DNA from: Solirubrobacteraceae bacterium
Lineage (GTDB): Bacteria > Actinomycetota > Thermoleophilia > Solirubrobacterales > Solirubrobacteraceae
Direction: 5' to 3'
NCBI GenBank assembly: GCA_024710825.1
Contig: JANJUA010000300.1
Coordinates: 1 to 6,219 of the forward strand
DNA length: 6,219 nucleotides
This document shows positions 1-5,843 of this stretch, in pieces (the first letter of the stretch is position 1; each line of letters opens with the position of its first letter). The notes under the pieces are model-generated. The model did no database searches and was not told the DNA's origin. It saw only the letters and a list, made by a program, of their open reading frames with translations. The position numbers and the translations under genes were made by a program.

Positions 1-79
1 GGCGGCGCTGAGACCGCCGCCGCTGCTCGCGGCCGCCTCGGCTCGATGCCCTCGTCCCTCCCCCATCACGTCGAGCAGG

Positions 80-646
80 CTACGCCGCTCGGAGCTGCCG
101 GGTCTCCTCGAAGGACCCGTCGACGGGCACATCCCCGGCGACGTTGACCATGGCGGTGAACGACTCGAGCGCCAGGTAGGCGATCGCGTCGAGTAGCTGC
201 TCGTGCGACCATCCTGCCTCGAGCGCCTCTTCGTGCAGGTGCATCGGCGTCGAAGCCCCGGCGTCTGCGACCGCGTGCAGGTAGCGCATCAGCGCCGCGT
301 CGCGGGGGTCGCGGGCGTCCCACTCGCGAGCCAGCGCGATGTCGTCGATGCCGAGGCCCGCGCCGCGAGCCGTACGCGTGTGCAGCGCGAGCCCGGGCCG
401 GGAGCCGTAGAGCTCGGCGACCGCGAGCGCGATCCGCTCGAGGGTGGCCACGCCCAGGCTGCCCCGGCGCAGCTCGGCCCGGAAGCGCGCGTACCCGCGC
501 AGCGCCGCCGGCGCGCCAGCGATGACGCCCAGGAAGTTCGGCAGCTGGCCCGCCGTCGTGAGCGCCCCGCGAAGGACCGGCACCGAGCCGTCGGGCGCGG
601 TGAGGTCGTCGTGGATCGGGAAGCGGCTCATCGAGGTCTTCGTCAT
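80..646 (-). CDS. AhpD-like / carboxymuconolactone decarboxylase (CMD) family protein without the CxxC pair
   Basis: Predicted 188-residue soluble protein with an all-helical AhpD/CMD fold. The diagnostic stretch is at about residues 69-98 (LERIALAVAELYGSRP, then LALHT and ARGAGL). It aligns with the family pattern in which an NGCxYC motif is followed by a histidine and a TxxARxAGL helix. Tyr80-Gly81 replace Asn-Gly, Ser82 and Gly85 replace the two redox cysteines, and His89 is kept. The protein has no cysteine at all, so thiol peroxidase chemistry of the AhpD kind is not possible; the true activity is unknown. The start was set at the ATG at 646-644, because a GAAGGA ribosome-binding site sits just upstream and the frame beyond it runs through the operator and promoter. 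The gene is monocistronic or first in its unit. The inverted-repeat operator at 680-696 suggests control by a TetR-type repressor that is not encoded in this window. Family assignment is fairly sure; function is open. Confidence 0.85.
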   Translation of the reverse strand: MTKTSMSRFPIHDDLTAPDGSVPVLRGALTTAGQLPNFLGVIAGAPAALRGYARFRAELRRGSLGVATLERIALAVAELYGSRPGLALHTRTARGAGLGIDDIALAREWDARDPRDAALMRYLHAVADAGASTPMHLHEEALEAGWSHEQLLDAIAYLALESFTAMVNVAGDVPVDGSFEETRQLRAA

Positions 647-679
647 GGCGTGTCCTTCGGGGCCGACGCGTGATAACCA

Positions 680-696
680 ACTTACGGTTCGTAAGT
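680..696. promoter_or_regulatory. 7+7 bp inverted-repeat operator (TetR-like) upstream of the AhpD-like gene
   Basis: ACTTACG-GTT-CGTAAGT is a perfect 7-bp inverted repeat with a 3-bp centre. It lies 33 bp upstream of the ATG of the AhpD-like gene. The TTACG...CGTAA form is typical of operators bound by TetR/AcrR-family dimers. It overlaps the end of the candidate -10 hexamer and the expected transcription start, where a bound repressor would block transcription. The repeat is seen directly; the repressor family is inferred, and no regulator gene is present in the window. Confidence 0.7.
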
Positions 697-722
697 GTAG
701 GCGCACGCGTGGACGTGCGCAA
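694..722 (-). promoter_or_regulatory. Candidate promoter of the AhpD-like gene
   Basis: On the minus strand TTGCGC (722-717) and TACACT (699-694) are separated by exactly 17 bp. This resembles a sigma-70-type promoter of a GC-rich actinobacterium. Transcription would start near 687, inside the inverted-repeat operator, giving a leader of about 40 nt. The hexamers match the consensus only partly (TTG in the -35; TA...T in the -10), so support comes mainly from spacing and the operator position. Confidence 0.5.
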
Positions 723-991
723 GGCCACCCGCCCGCGATGGGAGCCTACGGTCCGGGTGCGGCGGTCGCCGCCACCGACGGTCCCGCCGGGCGGACGTCG
801 TCGAAGCCCGAGACCTCGCCAACGCATCGTCGCGCTCGGCCACGCCGCGCCCGAGACCTCGCCAACGCACCGTCGTGCTCGGCCACGCCGCGCCTGCGGC
901 AGCGCCGACGTCGCGGCCGGCCCGGGCGCCGGATCGGTCGAGTCAGGCCGAGGCCCCGGCGGGTCCCAATCGCCCCGGCGGGCCTGCCCGG
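723..991. other. Non-coding stretch with tandem and direct repeats
   Basis: About 270 bp between the stop of the tail-anchored protein gene and the promoter of the AhpD-like gene. I see no convincing gene. Short open frames here are arginine-rich by-products of high GC, and the 43-bp tandem repeat inside it is not a multiple of three. An 11-bp direct repeat (GCCCCGGCGGG at 953-963 and 972-982) lies just past the stop codon at 992. A clear rho-independent terminator was not found: the only stem directly after the stop (CGGGC-AG-GCCCG) has a loop too short to fold without opening, and no T-run follows. Confidence 0.6.
806..891. repeat. 43-bp tandem duplication (two copies)
   Basis: Bases 806-848 are repeated directly at 849-891 with only two differences (T827/C870 and C833/T876). 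Each copy holds CGAG-AC-CTCG, a short inverted repeat. Since 43 is not divisible by three, the duplication shifts any reading frame that crosses it, which supports a non-coding status. Two copies with 95 percent identity suggest a fairly recent slippage or recombination event. Confidence 0.9.
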
Positions 992-1750
992 TCAGCCGCC
1001 GGCGGTGATCGCCGCGATGACGATGAGCAGCACGCCGAGGCCGACCGCCCACATGGCGATCCGATCCGGGTTGCTGCCCAGGCGATCGCGGGTGCGCGGC
1101 GCGGGGCGGCGACGCTCCGACGACGGGACGACGGCGCGTGGCGGGGCGGCCTGACCGCGGATGACCACGGTACGACGACCGCCGGACTCCCGACGGGCGG
1201 ACCCGTCAGCATCGAGCGCGGCTCCTTCCGCCGCGGCGGCTCCTTCGGCCGCGTCGAACACGGCCGGGAGGCCGTCGACGGACGGATCCTGCGGCCCGTG
1301 GGAGGCGACCCACCCGGCGTCGCCGGGCGTCTCGTGCAGCATGCGCCCCTCGGCGGCGGCCCGCGCCCCACGCAGCACGCGCCTCTCGTCGGCGGCGTGT
1401 GCGTCGCGTACGACGCGCCCCTCGGCGGCCGCCTGCGCGCCACGCAGGATGCGGCGCTCGGCGGCGGCCTTCGGCGTGTGGCGGGCAGCGGCTTGGCCGC
1501 CGCCCTGCCCGGCCACCTCCGGCCCGGACGGATGCGGCTGTCCGGAGGAGGCCGACCGCCCGCTCGGTCCCCACCGGCCCGCCACCTCCGCAACCTCGCC
1601 CTCGGAGGGCTGCTCGCGCTCGAGCGTGAGAACGGTCCAGTCGGCGCTCTTGTCCTCCCCGAGCCCTCCCAGGATGTCGAGATCGTCGGCCCACGTCTCG
1701 ACCTCTCGGCGGCGAGGGCGGCGATCTCCTGCTGGCGCTGCTTGGGACAT
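992..1750 (-). CDS. c-di-AMP-riboswitch-controlled, tail-anchored protein with 12-residue repeats (unknown family)
   Basis: Predicted 252-residue protein that I do not recognise. Residues 1-20 are basic. Residues 20-60 hold the only non-repetitive, fold-like stretch (WADDLDILGGL, then DWTVLTLE and GEVAEVAGRW). Residues 61-94 are Gly/Ser/Pro-rich. Residues 95-142 are four consecutive 12-residue repeats of the form AA(A/D)E(G/R)R(I/V/M)(L/V)(R/H)xxx. Residues 165-230 are Ala/Arg/Pro-rich linker. Residues 231-250 (IAMWAVGLGVLLIVIAAITA) form one hydrophobic helix that ends two residues before the C-terminus. There is no signal peptide, so a tail-anchored topology with the bulk in the cytoplasm is most likely. 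The ATG at 1750 follows an AGAGAAG ribosome-binding site that directly follows a c-di-AMP aptamer, which strongly supports both strand and start. Low complexity means the repeat region may be disordered or helical. Function unknown; a role in the cell envelope or turgor response is inferred only from the riboswitch. Confidence 0.8.
   Translation of the reverse strand: MSQAAPAGDRRPRRREVETWADDLDILGGLGEDKSADWTVLTLEREQPSEGEVAEVAGRWGPSGRSASSGQPHPSGPEVAGQGGGQAAARHTPKAAAERRILRGAQAAAEGRVVRDAHAADERRVLRGARAAAEGRMLHETPGDAGWVASHGPQDPSVDGLPAVFDAAEGAAAAEGAALDADGSARRESGGRRTVVIRGQAAPPRAVVPSSERRRPAPRTRDRLGSNPDRIAMWAVGLGVLLIVIAAITAGG
1325..1468 (-). repeat. Four in-frame 36-bp repeats encoding 12-residue units
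   Basis: Units at 1433-1468, 1397-1432, 1361-1396 and 1325-1360 encode AAAERRILRGAQ, AAAEGRVVRDAH, AADERRVLRGAR and AAAEGRMLHETP. The last unit decays at its C-terminal end. Alanines 1-2, Glu4, Arg6 and the aliphatic pair at 7-8 are kept. The pattern would suit a repeated basic helix, but which partner it meets cannot be told from sequence. Confidence 0.85.
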
Positions 1751-1763
1751 TCGCTTCTCTCTC

Positions 1764-1893
1764 GACGGCTTACGGGGTTAGCTGACGGGCTCGCGCACGA
1801 GAAGCTGCGCTACGCACATAGTGCGACTCGCCCCGGACGGCTTCGGGTCCCCCGCTCATCGGTCCGGCTCGGCCGGCGACGACTCAGCGGAAC
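1764..1893 (-). promoter_or_regulatory. c-di-AMP riboswitch (ydaO/yuaA class)
   Basis: Read on the minus strand, the leader of the tail-anchored protein gene carries the conserved blocks of the ydaO/yuaA aptamer in order. These are CGCUGAGUC (1889-1881); a CCGGC-CGA-GCCGG hairpin (1876-1864); the hallmark GAGCGGGGGACCC (1857-1845); GGGGCGAGUC (1834-1825), matching the usual GGGGUGAAUC; and the 3' block CCCGUCAGCUAACC (1789-1776) followed by CCGUAAGCC (1775-1767). Members of this class bind cyclic di-AMP and usually turn genes off; in actinobacteria they often precede resuscitation-promoting factors and NlpC/P60 hydrolases. The aptamer ends only about 16 nt before the ATG, next to the ribosome-binding site. 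There is no room for a separate terminator, so control of translation start or of a terminator overlapping the aptamer is likely (inference). Identification was by eye against remembered consensus. Confidence 0.85.
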
Positions 1894-1899
1894 TTCCGC
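1887..1899. repeat. Perfect 6+6 bp palindrome at the expected transcript start
   Basis: GCGGAA-C-TTCCGC is an inverted repeat with a single central base. It lies at the expected start of the riboswitch transcript, just 5' of the aptamer core. It may be a DNA operator, or a leader hairpin too tight to form fully as RNA. It does not match the LexA box. Confidence 0.5.
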
Positions 1900-1900
1900 C

Positions 1901-1928
1901 ATCGTAGCGAAGCGTGAAATCCCTGCAA
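1901..1928 (-). promoter_or_regulatory. Candidate promoter for the riboswitch-controlled gene
   Basis: TTGCAG (1928-1923) and TACGAT (1906-1901) on the minus strand are 16 bp apart. Transcription would start near 1894, immediately before the aptamer, which is the arrangement expected for a riboswitch leader. The -35 lies inside the hairpin at 1920-1937. Match to the consensus is moderate. Confidence 0.45.
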
Positions 1929-1937
1929 GAGCAGGGA
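1920..1937 (-). terminator. Distal hairpin downstream of the cytochrome gene
   Basis: TCCCTGC-TCTT-GCAGGGA on the minus strand is a perfect 7-bp stem with a tetraloop, followed by TTTC. It lies 38 bp past the cytochrome stop codon. The T-run is short, as often seen in very GC-rich genomes, so termination is plausible but not certain. It could instead be a dispersed intergenic hairpin element. Confidence 0.45.
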
Positions 1938-1949
1938 AGTTACGGAAAC

Positions 1950-1968
1950 TGCGGGTTCTTGGCCCGCA
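1950..1968 (-). terminator. Proximal hairpin downstream of the cytochrome gene
   Basis: TGCGGG-CCAAGAA-CCCGCA on the minus strand is a perfect 6-bp stem with a 7-nt loop. It begins six bases after the cytochrome stop codon and is followed by GTTTCC. Together with the second hairpin 12 bp further on, it looks like a tandem terminator that separates the cytochrome from the riboswitch-controlled gene. Confidence 0.45.
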
Positions 1969-1974
1969 CCGGTG

Positions 1975-2454
1975 CTACTGGCCGGCGACGGCGGCGACGT
2001 AGGACGCGACTGCCTCCGCGTCCTGCCCGCTGAGGAGCCCCGCGGGCATCTGACCCTGGCCGCGCGCGCGGCCGTCCTCGATCGCGTTGACCGTGAGCTC
2101 CGCCGGCGGGCGGAGCTTGTCGAGATCGGGACCGACCATGCCGACGGCGTTGGACGCGGCCAAGGTGTGGCACGTGGAGCAGCGCTCGTTGAAGAGCTGG
2201 CGGCCGTTCGTCTGCTCGGCGGTCAGCTCGATACCGCCGGGCGCCTTCTCCTCGGCGTCGGAGTTGCCGAACATGATCGCGGTCGGCACCAGGACGCCGA
2301 GGCCGAGGAAGAAGACCGTGAAGCCGAGCGTGGTCGCACGATCGGCGACACGCGACCGTCGCTCCTCGGACCGGCGGCGGGTCGACGCCATCGCGAAGAC
2401 CAGCACTCCCAGACCGACGACGACCCAGAAAGCAATGATTACCCAAACAGCCAT
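1975..2454 (-). CDS. Membrane-anchored class I c-type cytochrome
   Basis: Predicted 159-residue protein with two N-terminal membrane helices and one cytochrome c domain. Helix 1 spans about residues 3-22 and helix 2 about 43-63. Between them is a strongly basic loop (RRRSEERRSR), so the loop is cytoplasmic and the haem domain faces outside. The haem-binding motif is CSTCH (Cys92, Cys95, His96), and the distal ligand is probably Met136 in GQMPAGLL. The final helix (DAEAVASYVAAV) is the usual C-terminal helix of the fold. It likely carries electrons at the outer face of the membrane, for example towards a terminal oxidase, but no oxidase or maturation gene is nearby. The ATG at 2454 was preferred to an in-frame TTG at 2463: neither has a ribosome-binding site, and a -10-like hexamer ends seven bases before the ATG, which fits a leaderless mRNA. 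The gene begins 53 bp after dnaE2, so read-through is also possible. Confidence 0.92.
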   Translation of the reverse strand: MAVWVIIAFWVVVGLGVLVFAMASTRRRSEERRSRVADRATTLGFTVFFLGLGVLVPTAIMFGNSDAEEKAPGGIELTAEQTNGRQLFNERCSTCHTLAASNAVGMVGPDLDKLRPPAELTVNAIEDGRARGQGQMPAGLLSGQDAEAVASYVAAVAGQ

Positions 2455-2461
2455 CGCGACC

Positions 2462-2467
2462 AATCTA
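2462..2467 (-). promoter_or_regulatory. Possible -10 element for leaderless transcription of the cytochrome gene
   Basis: TAGATT on the minus strand ends 7 bp before the ATG at 2454. A TAnnnT hexamer at this distance is the known signature of leaderless actinobacterial genes, and it fits the lack of a ribosome-binding site here. A weak -35-like GCAACA lies 18 bp further upstream. The SD-like GGGGAGG near 2490-2500 is too far from the ATG to serve it. Confidence 0.4.
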
Positions 2468-2507
2468 TACGGCAGCGTCGGATCTTGTTGCCTCCCCGGC
2501 TCCCGAC

Positions 2508-5500
2508 CTACCGGCGTCGGCCCTGCGCGAAGCTCTGCACCGGCGGAGCGACCGCCCGGAACGACCCGGCGCCCGCCGCCACCAGCGGCTCCTCCACCTC
2601 CGTGGGCGCCTGCTGCGGCCGGGCGCCCGGCACCATCAGCTGGTGGACCTGGGCCTGCCGTCCGTCCGGAACCTCGAGCGGCCGCAACCGCCGGACCACG
2701 AGGTTGATCGCGCCCCCCGCGGAGGCGTAGCGCTCCAACGTCGCATCCACCACCACGAGCGGCTCCGTCCGCACGGCGAGGCGATCGCGCTCGTAGACCG
2801 GCGGCGGCACCACGAGGTTCACCGTGCCGTGCTCGTCCTCGATCAGCAGGAACAGCACCCCGTTGGCGGTCGCCGGGCGCTGGCGCGCCATCACGAGGCC
2901 GCCCATCTGCACCTGCGCCCCGTGACCCAGGCTCGCCAGGTCCGCGCTCGAGACCATGCCGTCGCGCTCAAGGTGCGTCCGCAGCAGCTCGAACGGGTGA
3001 TGCGCGATCGCCATGCCGGTCGTCGCGTAGTCGGCGACGAGCGCATCCCAGTCGGCGAGCGCAGCCAGCGAGGGGGCCGCCGGCAGGTCGAGGGCCAGGG
3101 CGAGCTGCGTCCCGTCCTTCCCCACCCGCACCGGCGGCGCGGCGATGCCGAGCTGCCACAACGCGGTCCGTCGCGCCACGTTCGAGCGCCCGCCGTCGTG
3201 CCGGTCCTCCACGAGCCGGTCGCACGCCCCCGACCACGCGAGCTGCTCCAGCGCCGGCCGTCCTGCGCCCGCCCGCGAGGCGAGCTCCTCGATCGACCGG
3301 AACGGACCGCCCCGCTCACGCTCCTCCACCAGCGCCGCGACCTCGTCGCCGCGGACGCCCAGCACGTAGCCGAGACCGACTCGCACCGCGCCCCCCGGCG
3401 TGACCGTGCACGTCGCGGCGCTTGCGTTGACGTCCGGGGCGAGGATCTCGATCCCCCGCCGCTGTGCCTCATGCACCAGTGCGTCCGGCGGGTAGAAGCC
3501 CATCGGCTGCTCGTCGAGGAGAGCACAGAGGAACTCGGGCCCGTAGTGGACGCGCAGCCACGTCGACTGGTAGGCGAGCAGCCCGAACGCCGCGCTGTGC
3601 GCCTTCGGGAAGCCGAAGCCCGAGAACCCCACCACCATCGTCCACACGCGCTCGGCGAGCGCCTCGTCGACGTCCGCGTGAAGCGCCATCGCGCCCTCCC
3701 CGAAGCGCGTGTGGTGCGCATCGATCGCCGCGGACGAGCGGCGGCGGCTCATCGCGCGCCGCAGGCTCTCCGCCTCGCCCACCGAGAAGCCGGCGAACGC
3801 CTGCGCGACCTCGAGCACCTGGTCCTGGAAGATGATCGTGCCGAGCGTGTCGCGCAGCGCCGGCTCGAGCGACGGATGATCGAACGGGATCTCGAAGCCC
3901 GGGTCTTCGCGCAGCCGCTGCTTGCGCTGTATGTACGGGTTGACGGCGCCTCCCACGATCGGTCCCGGCCGCACGATCGCCACCTGGATCGTGATGTCGT
4001 CGAGGCTCTCCGGCCTCGTACGGCGCAGCGATCCCATCTGCGCCCTGCTCTCGATCTGGAAGACGCCGGTCGTCTCGGCGTTCTGGATCGCCTCATAGGT
4101 CGGCTGGTCGTCGAAGGGGATCCGCGACAGATCGATCGTCTCGTCGCGCCGCCGAGCGATCAGCTCCACGCAGCGCTCCACCGCCGAGAGCATCCCGAGC
4201 CCCAGCAGGTCGATCTTCAAGAAGCCGGCGTCCGAGCAGGAATCCTTGTCCCACTGCACCATCTGCCGTCCCTCCATCGCCGCGGGCAGCACGGGACAGC
4301 AGTCGATCAGCGGACGCGTCGAGACGATCATCCCGCCGGAGTGCTGCGACAGGTGCCGCGGCAGCCCGCTCGCCTCGGCCGACAGCTCGGCCAGCCAGCG
4401 CCAGCGGCCTTGCTGCTCGCGTCCCTTGCCGAGCGCGACGGCGATGTCGCGGTCGACGTTCGCCGCTCCCCAGCCCTCCGACCCCCGTGCGACGCGCTCG
4501 ACCTCTCCCGGTGGCAGCCCCAGCGCCTTGCCCAGCTCGCGGATCGCGGAGCGCGCCTTGAACGTCGGGAAGGCGGCGACGAGCGCCGAGCTCTCGCGCC
4601 CGTAACGCTCGTGCACGCGCGGAATCAGGACCTCGCGCACGTCACGCGGGAAGTCGAGGTCGATGTCCGGCAGCGCCGTCAGCTCCTCGTTGAGGAACCG
4701 CCCCAGCGACAGCGCGTTCTCCAGCGGGTCGACGTGCGACAGGCCGGTGAGGTAGCAGACGATCGACGAGACGCTCGACCCGCGCCCCCGTCCCGGCGGC
4801 AGCAGCGACCGCGCCACCGCTGCACCGCGCACCTCGACCGCCACCTCGCGCGCCAGCTCCAGCAGCTCGAAGTGCAGCAGGAAGAACCCGGACAGGCCCA
4901 GCGCCCGGATGACCCGCAGCTCCTCCTCGACGCGGGCGTACGCATCGGCGCGCAGCGGATGGCCGGGCGGGTAGCGCTCGTCGCGACGGGCCGCGCACAG
5001 CTCGGCGAGCCGGCGATCCGCCGTGGGGTCCTCAGAGCCCGGGTAGCGGTAGCCGAGATCCTGCGTCAGGTCGAAGGCAAGCGTCTCCGCCAGGCGGACG
5101 GTCTCCGCGACGGCCTCCGGGTGGTCGGCGAAGCGCGCCGCCATCGACGCCGGCGTCGCGAGGACGTGGGCGTGGTTGCCGCGCCGCTGCGGCTCGGATG
5201 CGTCGAGCGTCGTGTGCTCGCGGATCGCGACGAACGCGTCCTGGAGCCGCGCGCGGGCGCGCGTGTGGGCGTGGACGTTGCCGGTCGCCACGCACGGCAC
5301 GCCGAGCCGCCGCGCGAGCGAGGACAGCCCGCGGTTCAGCGCACGGTCGTGGCGGGCGAACGGACGCTGAAGCTCCACCCGGAAGGCGTCGGGCCCGAAG
5401 ACGTCGAGCAGCCGGCGCATCGTCGGCTCGTCGCGAACGCCGCGACGCGCGCAGCCGCTCAGGCAGACGAGCCCCTCGGCGTGCTCGGCGACCTGCTCGA

Positions 5501-5843
5501 GCGACACCGCCGGATCGCCGATCCAGCCCGGGCGCCCCGGCACGCGCGTGTGGGCATGGGCGTGCGTCAGCAGCCGGCAGAGGTTGCGCCACCCGCGTTG
5601 GTCGCGTACCAGCAGCGTGAGGTGGCGTTCGTCGTCGAGGTCGATCTCCGCGCCGTGGATCGCCCGCAGCCCGTGCGCCTCGGCGGCCTTGGCGTGCTCC
5701 ATCGCGCCGGACAGCGAGTTGTGGTCGGTGAGCGCCAGCGCGCGATGGCCCAGCTCGACCGCCGTGGGGACGAGCTCGTCGGGCATCGAGGCGCCGTCGA
5801 GAAAGGAGTAGGCGGAGTGGGCGTGGAGCTCTACGTAGTCCAT
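2508..5843 (-). CDS. dnaE2: Error-prone DNA polymerase DnaE2 (C-family alpha subunit)
   Basis: Predicted 1111-residue translesion polymerase of the DnaE2/ImuC branch, which acts in SOS mutagenesis with ImuA'/ImuB-type partners and the sliding clamp. The PHP domain is N-terminal: ELHAHSAYSFLDGAS at about residues 5-19, LALTDHNSLSG at 36-46, GNVHAH at 188-193. The palm follows with GRGSSVSSIVCYLTGLS at 353-369 and PDIDLDF at 392-398, where Asp395 and Asp397 are the likely metal ligands, and KIDLLGLGMLS at 543-553 with the third Asp545. Further DnaE signatures are GFPKAHSAAFGLLAYQSTW (about 744-762) and the DnaE2-type MGFYPPDALV. An OB-fold occupies about 976-1060. Length is normal for the family. 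The ATG at 5843 is chosen because MDYVELHAH fits the family N-terminus; the next upstream ATG at 5864 would translate the SOS box. No ribosome-binding site precedes it, so the mRNA may be leaderless. Partners imuA'/imuB are not in the window. Confidence 0.95.
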   Translation of the reverse strand: MDYVELHAHSAYSFLDGASMPDELVPTAVELGHRALALTDHNSLSGAMEHAKAAEAHGLRAIHGAEIDLDDERHLTLLVRDQRGWRNLCRLLTHAHAHTRVPGRPGWIGDPAVSLEQVAEHAEGLVCLSGCARRGVRDEPTMRRLLDVFGPDAFRVELQRPFARHDRALNRGLSSLARRLGVPCVATGNVHAHTRARARLQDAFVAIREHTTLDASEPQRRGNHAHVLATPASMAARFADHPEAVAETVRLAETLAFDLTQDLGYRYPGSEDPTADRRLAELCAARRDERYPPGHPLRADAYARVEEELRVIRALGLSGFFLLHFELLELAREVAVEVRGAAVARSLLPPGRGRGSSVSSIVCYLTGLSHVDPLENALSLGRFLNEELTALPDIDLDFPRDVREVLIPRVHERYGRESSALVAAFPTFKARSAIRELGKALGLPPGEVERVARGSEGWGAANVDRDIAVALGKGREQQGRWRWLAELSAEASGLPRHLSQHSGGMIVSTRPLIDCCPVLPAAMEGRQMVQWDKDSCSDAGFLKIDLLGLGMLSAVERCVELIARRRDETIDLSRIPFDDQPTYEAIQNAETTGVFQIESRAQMGSLRRTRPESLDDITIQVAIVRPGPIVGGAVNPYIQRKQRLREDPGFEIPFDHPSLEPALRDTLGTIIFQDQVLEVAQAFAGFSVGEAESLRRAMSRRRSSAAIDAHHTRFGEGAMALHADVDEALAERVWTMVVGFSGFGFPKAHSAAFGLLAYQSTWLRVHYGPEFLCALLDEQPMGFYPPDALVHEAQRRGIEILAPDVNASAATCTVTPGGAVRVGLGYVLGVRGDEVAALVEERERGGPFRSIEELASRAGAGRPALEQLAWSGACDRLVEDRHDGGRSNVARRTALWQLGIAAPPVRVGKDGTQLALALDLPAAPSLAALADWDALVADYATTGMAIAHHPFELLRTHLERDGMVSSADLASLGHGAQVQMGGLVMARQRPATANGVLFLLIEDEHGTVNLVVPPPVYERDRLAVRTEPLVVVDATLERYASAGGAINLVVRRLRPLEVPDGRQAQVHQLMVPGARPQQAPTEVEEPLVAAGAGSFRAVAPPVQSFAQGRRR

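Noticed and set aside
1..21. GGCGGC...GCCGCC inverted repeat at the left edge, possible terminator.
   Set aside because: Only GC-rich triplets, no T-run on the relevant side, and cut by the window edge.
1..66. Possible start of a further minus-strand gene (ATG at 66, MGEGRGHRAEAA..., open at the left edge).
   Set aside because: Only 22 codons, low complexity, no ribosome-binding site. It cannot be supported from the visible part.
682..870. Short minus-strand open frame overlapping the 43-bp repeat.
   Set aside because: It is Arg-rich, runs through the promoter and operator of the AhpD-like gene, and is broken in phase by the 43-bp duplication.
849..891. GTGGCCGAG on the minus strand, similar to the start of a tRNA-Ser/Leu D-arm.
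   Set aside because: No acceptor stem, no T-loop GGTTCGA and no anticodon arm follow; part of the tandem repeat.
875..2002. Plus-strand open frames across the tail-anchored protein gene and the riboswitch.
   Set aside because: They run through the riboswitch and the hairpins, are Arg/Pro-rich and have no recognisable fold. The minus-strand gene has a riboswitch, a ribosome-binding site and a membrane anchor.
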